Shown here piece by piece: positions 27,084-35,755 of a stretch of 64,000 nucleotides of DNA. This DNA comes from Schaalia sp. 19OD2882 (GTDB lineage Bacteria > Actinomycetota > Actinomycetes > Actinomycetales > Actinomycetaceae), in the NCBI RefSeq assembly GCF_018986735.1, contig NZ_CP065521.1, positions 868,001-932,000 of the forward strand, read 5' to 3'. The stretch's first letter is position 1; each line of letters begins with the position of its first letter. The notes under the pieces are model-generated. The model was not told where the DNA came from. It saw only the letters and a list, made by a program, of their open reading frames with translations, and did not search any database. The position numbers were made by a program, and so were the translations under genes.

Positions 27084-27749
27084 ATGGGAAATGAGGTCGG
27101 GGTAAGGGTGCTGGCTCGACGCGGCGCTGGCTCCTTGGTGGTGGCGTGTGTGGTGGTGGGGTTGCTGGGGCTGGTCGCTTGTCAGGGCCCGGGGGACGGT
27201 CAGAGTGGTGATTCTGTGGGCTCAGTGGACTCTGTTGCCGGTGGTGTGCAGTCGGGTGAGGTTCAGATGTCCGGTGGTTACGTGGTGGGTCCGAACGGGT
27301 ACTTGTTGCAGCCCGACGATCCGGACATGGTCGAACCGGTCCTGCCCGCCATCGCCAAGGACCCCAGCGTCGAGGGCGCGGAAGCCTTCATCCACTACTA
27401 CCTCGACCTGGAGGCCTACTCCTGGTACACGGGCGACACCGAAAAACTCGAAGCAGTCTCAGGAAACTCATGCAAATTCTGCAAAGGCAGGGTCGAGGCA
27501 ATCCGAGGGCTTTACGCGAAGGGCGGCTGGGAGCACGGACTGTCCAATAGTTTGACAGTCCTGAGGGGGCCAATTCTTGCGGATGATGGACGAGTGGCAT
27601 TTCTTTGCACACTCAGCGTGTCTCCGCACTTCCTATTCAAAAGGAGATCAATATTCGAAATTCCCTCGAGGGAATACGAGATGGAGTTTCAAACGAAGTG
27701 GCTCTCAGGAAACTGGGCCCTCACAGCCGGCATTCTGACGGAGGAGTGA
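27084..27749 (+). CDS. DUF6318 family lipoprotein, copy 1
   Basis: A 221-residue lipoprotein with a signal peptide and lipobox GLVAC (C33). A Gly/Ser linker follows, then the DUF6318 core with EGAEAFIHYYLDL and YTGDTEKLEAVSGNSCKFC, a paired Cys motif. Residues 1-135 are nearly identical to copy 2, while the C-terminal 85 residues differ strongly and are encoded by visibly AT-richer DNA. Function is unknown for the family. The partner gene starts one base after its stop. Confidence 0.85.
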   Translation: MGNEVGVRVLARRGAGSLVVACVVVGLLGLVACQGPGDGQSGDSVGSVDSVAGGVQSGEVQMSGGYVVGPNGYLLQPDDPDMVEPVLPAIAKDPSVEGAEAFIHYYLDLEAYSWYTGDTEKLEAVSGNSCKFCKGRVEAIRGLYAKGGWEHGLSNSLTVLRGPILADDGRVAFLCTLSVSPHFLFKRRSIFEIPSREYEMEFQTKWLSGNWALTAGILTEE

Positions 27750-27750
27750 T

Positions 27751-28170
27751 ATGTTCAGTTTTAGACGAGGCTCTTTGCAACCCAAAGAGCGGCTTGCGCT
27801 CGGAGCTGTGTCGACAATCTATGCCCTCATTCTTCCTCTGCAAGTCCAAGCGCTCGTGAACCGAGAAGGAGGCCCTGATTCGAGGGATGCGAGCGTAAAT
27901 GCGCAGGCGACGGACTCCAACACGATCGGGATTGTCGGCATACAAACAGACTCGTCTTCTGCGCCTGGTTCAGATGAGTTCTCCGAAGCATCTTCTGCCG
28001 CTGGGGGTCCGGTGTTGGAGTCTCTTCCGTCGTATTTGGTGGATCATTCTGGGTTCTGGTGTTGCGCGCCTGAGCAGATGGAGGAGGTGTTCATGGGGCG
28101 TGCTCGGGGTCGGTGTCCGCCCGAGCCGGCAGGTGCGTCGTTCGTGCTCTCCGGCTGGGAGGTTGTGTAG
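27751..28170 (+). pseudogene. Truncated partner gene, copy 1
   Basis: A 139-codon reading frame whose middle (VLESLPSYLVDHSGFW to RCPPEPA, about 27 to 41 codons of near-identical DNA) matches the 289-residue partner in copy 2. It stops just after this block, where copy 2 continues for 150 more residues. Just past the TAG the same frame reads FGDGSNPLV, close to FGDGSHPVV of copy 2, so the rest appears deleted and decayed. The N-terminus has a hydrophobic segment (LALGAVSTIYALILPLQVQA) but is unlike copy 2. GAGGAG precedes the ATG. A short expressed protein cannot be excluded. Confidence 0.55.
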
Positions 28171-28374
28171 GGCGGTGGCTGCTGTCATGGTCCGGTCCGC
28201 TTCGGGGACGGTTCCAACCCGCTGGTCTTGCAAGGGCTTGACGCTTCCTGCTTGGGTGTGACCAGCCGGGACGCCTGTTTCGTCCACTGGTGGGTCGGGC
28301 GCGGTGGGGGTGGTTGTCCACGGATTTGTTCAGTTGTCTTCCATTTGAGTCCTTGAGTATCTACTGTAGGGTCC
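28171..28374. other. Remnant and duplicated promoter region
   Basis: The first 90 bases look like the decayed 3' part of the truncated partner gene, including the FGDGSNPLV reading. From about 28299 the sequence repeats the upstream region of copy 1. No further gene is seen. Confidence 0.5.
28362..28367 (+). promoter_or_regulatory. -10 element, second DUF6318 gene
   Basis: TACTGT followed by 7 bases and the ATG at 28375, equivalent in position to the hexamer of copy 1. Confidence 0.45.
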
Positions 28375-29040
28375 ATGGGAATTGAGAGCGGGGCGAGGGT
28401 ACTGGCTCGACGCGGTGTTGGGCCCTTGGTGGTGGCGTGTGTGGTGGTGGGGCTGTTGGGCTTGGCCGCGTGTCAGGGTCCGGGGGGCGGTCAGAGCGGT
28501 GATTCTGCGGGGTCGCTGGACTCTGCTGGCAGTGGTGTGCAGTCGGGTGAGGTTCAGATGTCCGGTGGTTACGTGGTGGGTCCGAACGGGTACTTGTTGC
28601 AGCCCGAGGACCCGGACATGGTCGAACCGGTTCTGCCGGCCATCGCCAAGGAGCCCAGTGTCGAAGGCGCGGAAGCCTTCATCCGCTACTACCTGGATCT
28701 GCTGGCCCACTCCTGGTACACGGGCGACACCGAGAAACTCGAAGCAGTCTCAGGAAACTCATGCAAATTCTGCAAGAACAGGATTGAAACGATCGAGGAC
28801 GTCTACGAAAAAGGTGGCTGGGAACACGGACTCCGCTACCGCTTCTCAAAGAGCGAGCGCCCAATCCTGGCCAATGACGGGAGGGTTGCATTTGTCGGAA
28901 CGATTCATGCCTCACCGCACGTCACATTCAGAGATCGCTCGATAAGGAAGAGCGCGTACCGCGAGTACGATGTGGAGCTTCAAGGCAAATGGATCTCCGG
29001 GCAGTGGGTGCTTCGGGCTTGTATCATTGAGGATGAATGA
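28375..29040 (+). CDS. DUF6318 family lipoprotein, copy 2
   Basis: A 221-residue lipoprotein, the same length as copy 1, with lipobox GLAAC (C33). The first 135 residues match copy 1 with few changes, including GYVVGPNGYLLQPEDPDMVE and CKFCKN. The last 85 residues share only scattered positions (GGWEHGL, ILANDGRVAFVGT, the final WISGQWVL). The alternation of conserved and divergent parts suggests recombination between paralogs. It is followed immediately by the complete partner gene. Confidence 0.85.
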   Translation: MGIESGARVLARRGVGPLVVACVVVGLLGLAACQGPGGGQSGDSAGSLDSAGSGVQSGEVQMSGGYVVGPNGYLLQPEDPDMVEPVLPAIAKEPSVEGAEAFIRYYLDLLAHSWYTGDTEKLEAVSGNSCKFCKNRIETIEDVYEKGGWEHGLRYRFSKSERPILANDGRVAFVGTIHASPHVTFRDRSIRKSAYREYDVELQGKWISGQWVLRACIIEDE

Positions 29041-29041
29041 G

Positions 29042-29911
29042 ATGGGGCTCGTGACGTGTCGAATAACATGGGTCGACTGGAAGCGAGCGCTTGCGATCGT
29101 TTCGACAGTGGGTATGCTCCTTGTCTTAGCTGAAGATGGGCCGGGTCCAGATAGTTCAGGAAATGCGGGCAGTTCTGGCACGGGGTTGGAGTCAGAGGTG
29201 GGTGACAATGGTGATCTCAGTGTCAAAGGAATCCAGTGGGAGTCGAGGGCCAGCGACCCTGACTTCTCGCTTTTGGGTCTTGGAGTGCCGTCCGCTTCTG
29301 AGAGTCTTGTGTTGGAGTCTCTTCCGTCGTATTTGGTGGATCATTCTGGGTTCTGGTGTTACACGCCTGAGCAGATGGAGGAGGTGTTCATGGGGCGTGC
29401 TCGGGGTCAGTGTCCGCCCGAGCCGGCAGATGCGCCCTTCGTGCCCTCCGACTGGCAGATCACACGCAGGGCGCTCGCCACTGTCACGGTCGAGCCCGCC
29501 GGGCTGGTCATGCAGCCCCCGAACCTGGCAGTGGTGGGCATCGCCCAACTGGCCCACGCCACCCGCACCCACCAGGAACACGCGGTGAACATGCTCGGCA
29601 AAACAGTCACCATCACCTTCCACGCCCAAGAGTTCATCTTCGACTTCGGCGACGGCAGCCACCCGGTGGTCTCCCACGACCCGGGTGCCCCCTACCCGGA
29701 TATGACCAACCAACACACCTATGAAGAGCCAATCGAGTCCACACACCTGACACTGACCACATGGTGGCAAGCAACCGTGACCAACCCGTGGACCGGACAC
29801 ACCATCACCCTGCACGAAAAACTCAAAACCGTCGAAACCACACCCCCCTTCGAAGTCAAACACCTCCACATCGCCCTGACCGACACCGCCGAAGAACTCC
29901 AAGGACACTGA
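29042..29911 (+). CDS. Exported protein with PKD-like motif, copy 2
   Basis: A 289-residue protein with a hydrophobic N-terminal segment (ALAIVSTVGMLLVLA) suited to a signal or anchor. A Ser/Gly-rich stretch follows, then the block shared with copy 1 (SYLVDHSGFWC, EEVFMGRARG). The C-terminal domain of about 150 residues includes FIFDFGDGSHPVVS, the FGDG motif of PKD-like beta domains, and HTYEEP. Such domains mediate surface contacts. ATG at 29042 is chosen by analogy with copy 1, one base after the lipoprotein stop; ATG at 29033 is in frame too. No function is known. Confidence 0.75.
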   Translation: MGLVTCRITWVDWKRALAIVSTVGMLLVLAEDGPGPDSSGNAGSSGTGLESEVGDNGDLSVKGIQWESRASDPDFSLLGLGVPSASESLVLESLPSYLVDHSGFWCYTPEQMEEVFMGRARGQCPPEPADAPFVPSDWQITRRALATVTVEPAGLVMQPPNLAVVGIAQLAHATRTHQEHAVNMLGKTVTITFHAQEFIFDFGDGSHPVVSHDPGAPYPDMTNQHTYEEPIESTHLTLTTWWQATVTNPWTGHTITLHEKLKTVETTPPFEVKHLHIALTDTAEELQGH

Positions 29912-29918
29912 CACACCC

Positions 29919-29964
29919 CTGACCCCGTCGGTCGAATCACGTCGAGTCTCGACGAAAGGGTCAG
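29919..29964. terminator. Nested hairpin between convergent genes
   Basis: CTGACCC at 29919-29925 pairs with GGGTCAG at 29958-29964, enclosing a second perfect hairpin CGTCGAG-T-CTCGACG at 29940-29954. It sits between convergent stop codons and overlaps the LCP stop. Confidence 0.5.
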
Positions 29965-31358
29965 AAGGTCTGGACGAAGTCCTCAGGGGTCAGGCTGCCT
30001 TCACGGACCTTCGCAAAGAAGTCCGGGGCCGTGTCGTCCACGAGGACCACAGCGGAGCCGACATTCGTCTGCTCGTCCAGGGAGGCGATCGGCGGAGCAC
30101 CACTGAGCCGATCGGCCTGGGCCTTCTTGAAGGCAAATGCCAGCTTCGCCACGTCCACCACCGAGCCGTCCCGATCGATGGTCAGGGCCTTGGCGCCGGC
30201 GCGCTCCAGCGACAGCGCGGTCAACGGGTTGACGACCAACGCAGGTGAGGTGGCTTTCGCCACCGTCTTGGACACCACCTGACGCTGGCGCTCCGCACGC
30301 CCGATGTCACCCAGAGGATCGGCGTAGCGCATCCTGGCAAAGGCGAGGGCCGTGCGACCGTCGGACAGGTGGCAGCCGGCCTTCCAAGACAGCTCGGAAT
30401 ACGCATCCTCGACGTCGCGGTCGTAGCAGAGTTCGACACCTCCGACCGCGTCGACAATGGAGCCGACCCCGCCCATGCCGATCTCCGCATAGTGGTCGAC
30501 GGTCAAACCGGTGAGCCCCTCCACGGTCCTCACCAGCAGTTGAGGCCCGCCGAGGGCGAAGGAGGCGTTGATCTTGTCTCCACCCTGGTCCGGGATCTCG
30601 ACAAAGGTGTCACGTGGGATCGAGATCATCGAAGCCTGCCCATTGGGGGCAACATTCACCAAAATGATCGAGTCGGCACGTTGCCCCTCGGTGTCGTCGG
30701 CCACCGCACCGTCCGCACGCGAGTCCGAACCGGCCAACAGCCAAGTCTCACCTTCTGTCGGAGCGGCTCCGCTCAACGCATCGGTACGACCGATGGTGGA
30801 GTTCGCGTCCCACACGAGGAACGCGGGCCACCCAATGACCAACACGAGCAGCAGGGCCAGAATCGTCACCGCGCGCCGTCCTCGTCGACGCCGCCTGCGG
30901 GCGGGCTGGAGTGGAGATCGCGGCTCCGGGGCCACCCACCGTGGTTCGGTGTCGGCGTCCGGGGGGTAGGAAGGGGCCGCAGGCACCGGTCCGCGTGCGG
31001 AGCCGGCGCCTCTGCGAGGTGCGAATGCCGGAGGCATCCGATCCGGCGCAACAGTGCGTCGCCCCATGGCCGCAGGGTAGGTGGAGGTGGGGGCGAGGGC
31101 GGGGCCTCGCTGTGCGGAGTCAGGAGAGGAATGGCCCTGGGGGCCGAGGACGGTGCGACGCTCGGGGACGCCACCGGGGGCGGAAGGACCCTGCGTGTGG
31201 CCGAGGACGGAATGACGCTGGAGTGCCTGTGGCCCCTGCGGGCCCTGGTCGGTTCCGGTTCGCGGCTCCGTGGCGGAGTTCCGAGGCGTCGGCTGGGCGC
31301 CCGCGGAGGAAGGGCGGCGCCTGGACGGGTCGGGTGCGAAGGACGGGGGCAGCGTCAT
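29961..31358 (-). CDS. LCP family cell-wall polymer ligase (LytR-CpsA-Psr), 1
   Basis: A 465-residue LCP protein. A long disordered cytoplasmic N-terminus rich in Pro, Arg and Ser precedes an Arg-rich patch and a membrane segment (AVTILALLLVLVIGWPAFLV). The extracellular LCP domain has LLAGSDSRADG, the pyrophosphate-binding Arg in ISIPRDTFV, KINASFALGG and FARMRYADPLGDIGRAERQ. LCP enzymes transfer glycopolymers from undecaprenyl carriers to peptidoglycan. ATG at 31358 is one base after the stop of the other LCP gene, which argues for coupling; the frame is open further upstream but overlaps that gene. Confidence 0.88.
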   Translation of the reverse strand: MTLPPSFAPDPSRRRPSSAGAQPTPRNSATEPRTGTDQGPQGPQALQRHSVLGHTQGPSAPGGVPERRTVLGPQGHSSPDSAQRGPALAPTSTYPAAMGRRTVAPDRMPPAFAPRRGAGSARGPVPAAPSYPPDADTEPRWVAPEPRSPLQPARRRRRRGRRAVTILALLLVLVIGWPAFLVWDANSTIGRTDALSGAAPTEGETWLLAGSDSRADGAVADDTEGQRADSIILVNVAPNGQASMISIPRDTFVEIPDQGGDKINASFALGGPQLLVRTVEGLTGLTVDHYAEIGMGGVGSIVDAVGGVELCYDRDVEDAYSELSWKAGCHLSDGRTALAFARMRYADPLGDIGRAERQRQVVSKTVAKATSPALVVNPLTALSLERAGAKALTIDRDGSVVDVAKLAFAFKKAQADRLSGAPPIASLDEQTNVGSAVVLVDDTAPDFFAKVREGSLTPEDFVQTF

Positions 31359-31359
31359 G

Positions 31360-32718
31360 TCACGATCTCGGAGGGCATGTGGTCGGGGGTGCAGGGGCGG
31401 GCGTCGGTGCGGCTTCGGTGAGGGAGGCGGCGGGCAACTCTTCGGGGGCGGTGCCCGGGTTCGCGTGCGCCCCTTCGGTGGCCGCCTCACCGGTGGGGCC
31501 GGTGCCCTCGGCCGAATCGGAGGCAGGCTGCTCCACCAAAGTCGTCGCGGACTGACCCGAATCCTGCGTGACCTCCGTGAGCACGCCAGTGTTTCCGTTG
31601 CCGTTGGTCACCGTGAAACCGGAGGGAATGGGCCGGTCGTCGGCCAGGGCCGCCCACAACTGGTCGGCCATCACCTCGTCCTCGAGGACCCGATTGGAGT
31701 CCCACGGGGCCGGGTAGGTGGGCATCGTCGTGAAGGTGATGCGTGAATGGTCGATGGAGGCGATCGAGAGCAGCAGGCCGGCGTCGGTTTCCAAGCTGGA
31801 CAGGTTGGGGGAGGTGTACAGGGAGGCCAAGGTGGCCCTGACGAAGGACAGCACCTCCGGCAGCTCGGTGACGAAGTTCTTGGACAGGACCTCACGCATC
31901 ATTGCCGAGACCAGTTTCTGCTGGCGCCCGATGCGTCCGGTGTCGGAGCCGTCCCCGACGCTCTTGCGCACTCGGGCGAATCCCAAGGCGGTGACCCCGT
32001 CCAGCTTCTGGCAGCCGGCGGACAGGTGAAGGTCGGCGTCCTCGTCGTCGATGTCCTCTTCGACGTCGTACCAGACTCCTCCCAGGGCGTTGACCATCGC
32101 CTGGAAACCCTTGAAGTCGACGACCACGTAGCCGTCGATGTCCAGACCGGTGAGGTGCTCGACAGTGGCCTTCGTGCACAGGACCCCGGCGGTGATGTCC
32201 GTGGTGACGGCCGCGTAGGCGAAGGCCGAGTTGAACATGCCTTCGAAACTCTCGGTCTTCGTGCCGTCCGAGGCGATGCACTCGGGGACTTCGGTGATGA
32301 GGTCGCGGGGGATGGAGACCACTTCGACGTGCGAGCGGTCGGCGGACATGTGCAGCAGCATCGTCGTGTCGGAGTGGATGACGACGTGTTCGTCGGTGTC
32401 TCCGTAGGCCAAGGCGCCCTGGTCGTATCGCGAGTCGATGCCGGAGACGAGGATGTTCAGGGCTCGGCCCTTGAAGGAGTCCGCCGGCGGAAGAACCTTG
32501 TACCCCACGCCGGACTGGCTGGCGGTCAGGGAGTCGCCGCCCAGCACATTGGCGCGAACCCGGGCGCTGAGGTCCAACCATGTGGCCCCGGCCCCCGCGC
32601 CGACGAAGGTGACGACACTCAACAATGCGACCAGCGCCGCCCGCAACGGAGCGAGGCGTCGCGGTTCGGTTGCGGAGTGCAGGGCGTGGGCCCGGGCGCT
32701 GTCAGGGTGAGAACTCAT
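31360..32718 (-). CDS. LCP family cell-wall polymer ligase, 2
   Basis: A 452-residue LCP protein with a short N-terminus, one membrane segment (LRAALVALLSVVTFVGAGAG) and the LCP domain: LVSGIDSR, VSIPRDLITEV, FEGMFNSAFAYA, GFARVRKSVGDGSDTGRIGRQ. A Ser/Thr/Ala-rich tail follows. ATG at 32718 (MSSHPDS) gives a normal LCP shape; GTG at 32796 would overlap the DUF2304 stop by four bases and add 26 Pro-rich residues. It forms one operon with the other LCP gene and probably with the two genes upstream. Confidence 0.85.
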   Translation of the reverse strand: MSSHPDSARAHALHSATEPRRLAPLRAALVALLSVVTFVGAGAGATWLDLSARVRANVLGGDSLTASQSGVGYKVLPPADSFKGRALNILVSGIDSRYDQGALAYGDTDEHVVIHSDTTMLLHMSADRSHVEVVSIPRDLITEVPECIASDGTKTESFEGMFNSAFAYAAVTTDITAGVLCTKATVEHLTGLDIDGYVVVDFKGFQAMVNALGGVWYDVEEDIDDEDADLHLSAGCQKLDGVTALGFARVRKSVGDGSDTGRIGRQQKLVSAMMREVLSKNFVTELPEVLSFVRATLASLYTSPNLSSLETDAGLLLSIASIDHSRITFTTMPTYPAPWDSNRVLEDEVMADQLWAALADDRPIPSGFTVTNGNGNTGVLTEVTQDSGQSATTLVEQPASDSAEGTGPTGEAATEGAHANPGTAPEELPAASLTEAAPTPAPAPPTTCPPRS

Positions 32719-32792
32719 CGGAAGAGATCCTAGGGGTCCCTCCTGTGAGGCGGGGGGTGACACGGCGCACTTGGGGTGTCGTGGGAGGGGCT

Positions 32793-33218
32793 TCACTTGT
32801 TGGACAAGCCGGGGGTCTCGCCGGACGACGAGGGCGGGGCTGCGGGTGTCTGCTGGTCGGCTGGGGAGGCTTTGGGGGGACGCACATTCGACAGGGCGAT
32901 GGCGCGGGCCAGGCGTGTGAGACGTCGCTCAGCTTCGGCGTCGCGCCTGTAGGAGGAGGCCATCTGCATGAACAGGGCGAGCACCAGCGTGTAGACGAGC
33001 AGGTTGATGCCCTTTTCGACACCGATGAAGGTCGCCAGGTGGTTGAGGATTCCCGGGAACAGGACGGCGAAGCATGCGAAGACGATGATCGCGAGCATGC
33101 CGAGGCGCCGCACCGCAAGGTGTTTGGCGGTGCGCACCGGGCGCAGGACGAGGACGGCCAGCAGTGCCAGCGCGAGGAGCAGCAGGCCCTTGATGATCCA
33201 GTACGTGGGCATGGTCAC
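32793..33218 (-). CDS. DUF2304 membrane protein
   Basis: A 141-residue protein with three hydrophobic segments: YWIIKGLLLLALALLAVLVL, LGMLAIIVFACFAVLF and INLLVYTLVLALFMQ. A charged amphipathic region and a Pro/Ala-rich tail follow. The layout is that of DUF2304 proteins, usually encoded with polyprenol-phosphate glycosyltransferases in envelope loci. GTG at 33218 overlaps the upstream stop by four bases; ATG at 33212 is an alternative start. Confidence 0.82.
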   Translation of the reverse strand: MTMPTYWIIKGLLLLALALLAVLVLRPVRTAKHLAVRRLGMLAIIVFACFAVLFPGILNHLATFIGVEKGINLLVYTLVLALFMQMASSYRRDAEAERRLTRLARAIALSNVRPPKASPADQQTPAAPPSSSGETPGLSNK

Positions 33219-33889
33219 CTCATGACGAGTTCGACGAGGATGTTCACGGAGTTGAAGAGGGACTGCCCCTTGGCCCTGGAGTAGTCGGTGTAGTCGATGT
33301 GGACGGGCATCTCGGCCCAGGGCAGGTCCGTCTTGGAGAGTTGTTCGACGATCTCACTGGCATGGGCCATGCGGTTCTGCTGGAGGTTGACCTGGTCGAG
33401 TGCGTCACGTCGTAGCAGACGAAGGCCGTTGTGGGCGTCGGTCAGACGCAGTCCGGTCTGCCAGCGCGTCACCAGGGCGGCCGTCTTGAGGACGAGGGCC
33501 TTGAGCCAACCGGTCTGGGCCTTCGTGCCGAGGAAACGCGATCCGTAGACGATGGCCAGGTCGTCGGCCTCAGCGCGCTGGCGCATGGCCACCGCATCCG
33601 AGACCCGGTGCTGTCCGTCGGAGTCGAAGGTCACCACGTAGCGTCCGTCGGTCTGCGTGCGCACGTAGTCGAAGCCGGTCTGCAGGGCGGCCCCCTGACC
33701 GAGGTTGATGGGGTGCTGGACGACAACGGCACCTGCGGCAATGGCGACCTCTGCCGAACCGTCGCGGGAACCGTCGTCCACGCAGACGATGTGCGGGAAG
33801 GTGGGCAGGGCGCCCCGCACGACGTCCCCGACGACCTCAGCCTCGTTGTACAGAGGGATGACGAGCCACGTGTCCGGGAAGGAGTGCAT
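33215..33889 (-). CDS. Family 2 glycosyltransferase, polyprenol-phosphate type
   Basis: A 224-residue GT-A enzyme. VIPLYNEAEVV, CVDDGSRDGS with the nucleotide-binding Asp pair, HPINLGQGAALQTGF and TFDSDGQHRVSD (the DXD-like motif) are typical of dolichol/undecaprenyl-phosphate sugar transferases. It lacks membrane segments, and the neighbouring DUF2304 protein may act as its membrane partner. The product would be a lipid-linked monosaccharide used outside the membrane. Confidence 0.88.
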   Translation of the reverse strand: MHSFPDTWLVIPLYNEAEVVGDVVRGALPTFPHIVCVDDGSRDGSAEVAIAAGAVVVQHPINLGQGAALQTGFDYVRTQTDGRYVVTFDSDGQHRVSDAVAMRQRAEADDLAIVYGSRFLGTKAQTGWLKALVLKTAALVTRWQTGLRLTDAHNGLRLLRRDALDQVNLQQNRMAHASEIVEQLSKTDLPWAEMPVHIDYTDYSRAKGQSLFNSVNILVELVMR

Positions 33890-34006
33890 GGGGACAGTAT
33901 TCCATCCGCGTCGACTCCCGTGCCGGAAGGCACCCTGGAGTCACAGGGGGAACGACACGTGTGGACCTCGGACGTTCGGCCGGGGCGCCGCGGTGGCGAT
34001 GGGGCT

Positions 34007-34012
34007 TAGGAT
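34007..34012 (+). promoter_or_regulatory. -10 element for the sugar-modification operon
   Basis: TAGGAT lies 35 bases before the ATG at 34048, leaving a short leader that contains GGGA before the start. Confidence 0.4.
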
Positions 34013-34047
34013 TGGCGCGAACGAATCACCGAGACCGGGAGTTGTGC

Positions 34048-34653
34048 ATGCCGCGCATCGTCGACTCAGCGGACGTCTCCGACGCCGCAACCATCGGGGA
34101 AGGGTCCTCCGTCTGGCACTTGGCACAGGTGCGAGAGGACGCTGTCCTTGGACAGAACTGCATCGTCGGACGCGGTGCCTACATCGGTACGGGTGTCGTC
34201 ATGGGCGACAACTGCAAGGTCCAGAACTACGCCCTCGTCTACGAGCCGGCACGGCTCGGCCACGGGGTGTTCATCGGCCCGGCGGTCGTCCTGACGAATG
34301 ACCACAACCCCCGTGCCGTCAACCCTGACGGCACGATCAAGTCCGCCCACGACTGGGAGCCCGTGGGTGTGACCATCGAGGACGGGGCCGCCATTGGTGC
34401 GCGCGCCGTGTGCGTGGCCCCTGTGACGATCGGCGCGTGGGCGACGGTGGCCGCAGGTGCAGTGGTCACCAAAGACGTGCCTGCCCACGCCCTCGTCGCC
34501 GGAGTTCCCGCTCGCCGCATCGGGTGGGTCGGGCGCGCCGGCGCCCGCCTGGTGGCCGACGAGGCCGATCCCACCCGCTTCACCTGCCCTCTGACCGGGG
34601 CGACCTACCGCCTCACCAACCCTGACACCCTCGAGATGGAGGAAACCGAATGA
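34048..34653 (+). CDS. UDP-amino-sugar N-acetyltransferase (WbpD/WlbB-like)
   Basis: A 201-residue left-handed beta-helix acyltransferase. Hexapeptide repeats run from AATIGEGSSVWHLAQV through ENCI-like turns to ATVAAGAVVTKDVPAHALV. The block VFIGPAVVLTNDHNPRAVN has the His expected for catalysis, as in WbpD/WlbB, which acetylate the 3-amino group of UDP-2-acetamido-3-amino-glucuronate. The next two genes encode the matching aminotransferase and dehydrogenase, which strengthens this assignment. The stop overlaps the aminotransferase ATG by four bases. Confidence 0.85.
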   Translation: MPRIVDSADVSDAATIGEGSSVWHLAQVREDAVLGQNCIVGRGAYIGTGVVMGDNCKVQNYALVYEPARLGHGVFIGPAVVLTNDHNPRAVNPDGTIKSAHDWEPVGVTIEDGAAIGARAVCVAPVTIGAWATVAAGAVVTKDVPAHALVAGVPARRIGWVGRAGARLVADEADPTRFTCPLTGATYRLTNPDTLEMEETE

Positions 34654-35753
34654 CCCGCGAAATGATCCCCGCCGCCAAACCGATCATCGGTGAGGAGGAG
34701 GTCGAGGCCGTCACTGCCGTCCTGCGCAGCGGCATGGTCGCCCAGGGCCCGCAGGTTGCCGCCTTCGAGGAGGAGTTCTCCAAGGTCCTGGTCCCCGGCG
34801 TGGAGTCCATTGCCGTGAACTCGGGCACCTCCGCCCTGCACCTGGCTCTGCTGGCTGCCGGCATCGGCGCCGGTGACGAGGTCATCGTCCCCTCCTTCAC
34901 CTTCGCCGCCACGGGCAACTCGGTGGCCATCACCGGCGCCTCGCCGGTCTTCGCCGACATCGAGGGCGACTACTTCTGCCTGTCGCCCGAGTCGATCCGC
35001 GCCTCCATCACCGAGCGGACCAAGGCCATCATGCCGGTGCACTTGTACGGACATCCGGCCGCCATGGACGAGATCCGCGCCATCGCCGACGAGCACGGCC
35101 TCATGGTCTTCGAGGACGCCGCCCAGGCGCACGGTGCGGCGCTGAACGGCACCCCGGTGGGTGCATTCGGCACCTTCGCCGCGTTCTCCCTGTACCCGAC
35201 CAAGAACATGACCTCCGGCGAGGGCGGCATGGTGACGACCTCGGATCCCACCGTGGCGCGCAATGTGCGCCTGTTGCGCAACCAGGGCATGGAGCAGCGT
35301 TACGCGAACGAGGTCGTGGGTCTGAACAACCGCATGACCGACATCCACGCGGCCATCGGACGCGTTCAGCTGACGAAGATCGGCGCATGGACCGCCCAGC
35401 GTCAGGCCAATGCCGCGTTCCTGGACGCCAACCTTGAGGGTGTCGTCGTCCCGCCGGTGGCCCCGGGGGCCGTGCACGTGTACCACCAGTACACGATCCG
35501 CGTGCAGGACACCGACCGCGACCGCTTCATGCAGGCCCTGCGTGAAGAGTGGCAGGTCGGCTCCGACGTGTACTACCCGATCCCGAACCACCGTCTGCCT
35601 TCCCTGGCCCACTTCGCGCCCGGCCTGGACCTGCCGAACACGGAGAAGGCGGCCCGTGAGGTCGTCTCACTGCCGGTGCACCCCTCTTTGTCGCAGGCCG
35701 ACCTGGAGCGCATCGTCGAGGCGGTCAACGCCTGCGCGAAGGCGGGTGCCTGA
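34650..35753 (+). CDS. DegT/DnrJ/EryC1-type sugar aminotransferase (WbpE-like)
   Basis: A 367-residue PLP enzyme. NSGTSALHLALLAAGIGAGD, VPSFTFAATGN, EDAAQAHGA and the PLP lysine in SLYPTKNMTSGEGGM are classic. WbpE/WlbC-type members aminate C3 of a UDP-3-keto-glucuronate. It is coupled to the acetyltransferase upstream and is two bases from the oxidoreductase downstream, so the trio forms one operon. Confidence 0.9.
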   Translation: MTREMIPAAKPIIGEEEVEAVTAVLRSGMVAQGPQVAAFEEEFSKVLVPGVESIAVNSGTSALHLALLAAGIGAGDEVIVPSFTFAATGNSVAITGASPVFADIEGDYFCLSPESIRASITERTKAIMPVHLYGHPAAMDEIRAIADEHGLMVFEDAAQAHGAALNGTPVGAFGTFAAFSLYPTKNMTSGEGGMVTTSDPTVARNVRLLRNQGMEQRYANEVVGLNNRMTDIHAAIGRVQLTKIGAWTAQRQANAAFLDANLEGVVVPPVAPGAVHVYHQYTIRVQDTDRDRFMQALREEWQVGSDVYYPIPNHRLPSLAHFAPGLDLPNTEKAAREVVSLPVHPSLSQADLERIVEAVNACAKAGA

Positions 35754-35755
35754 CC

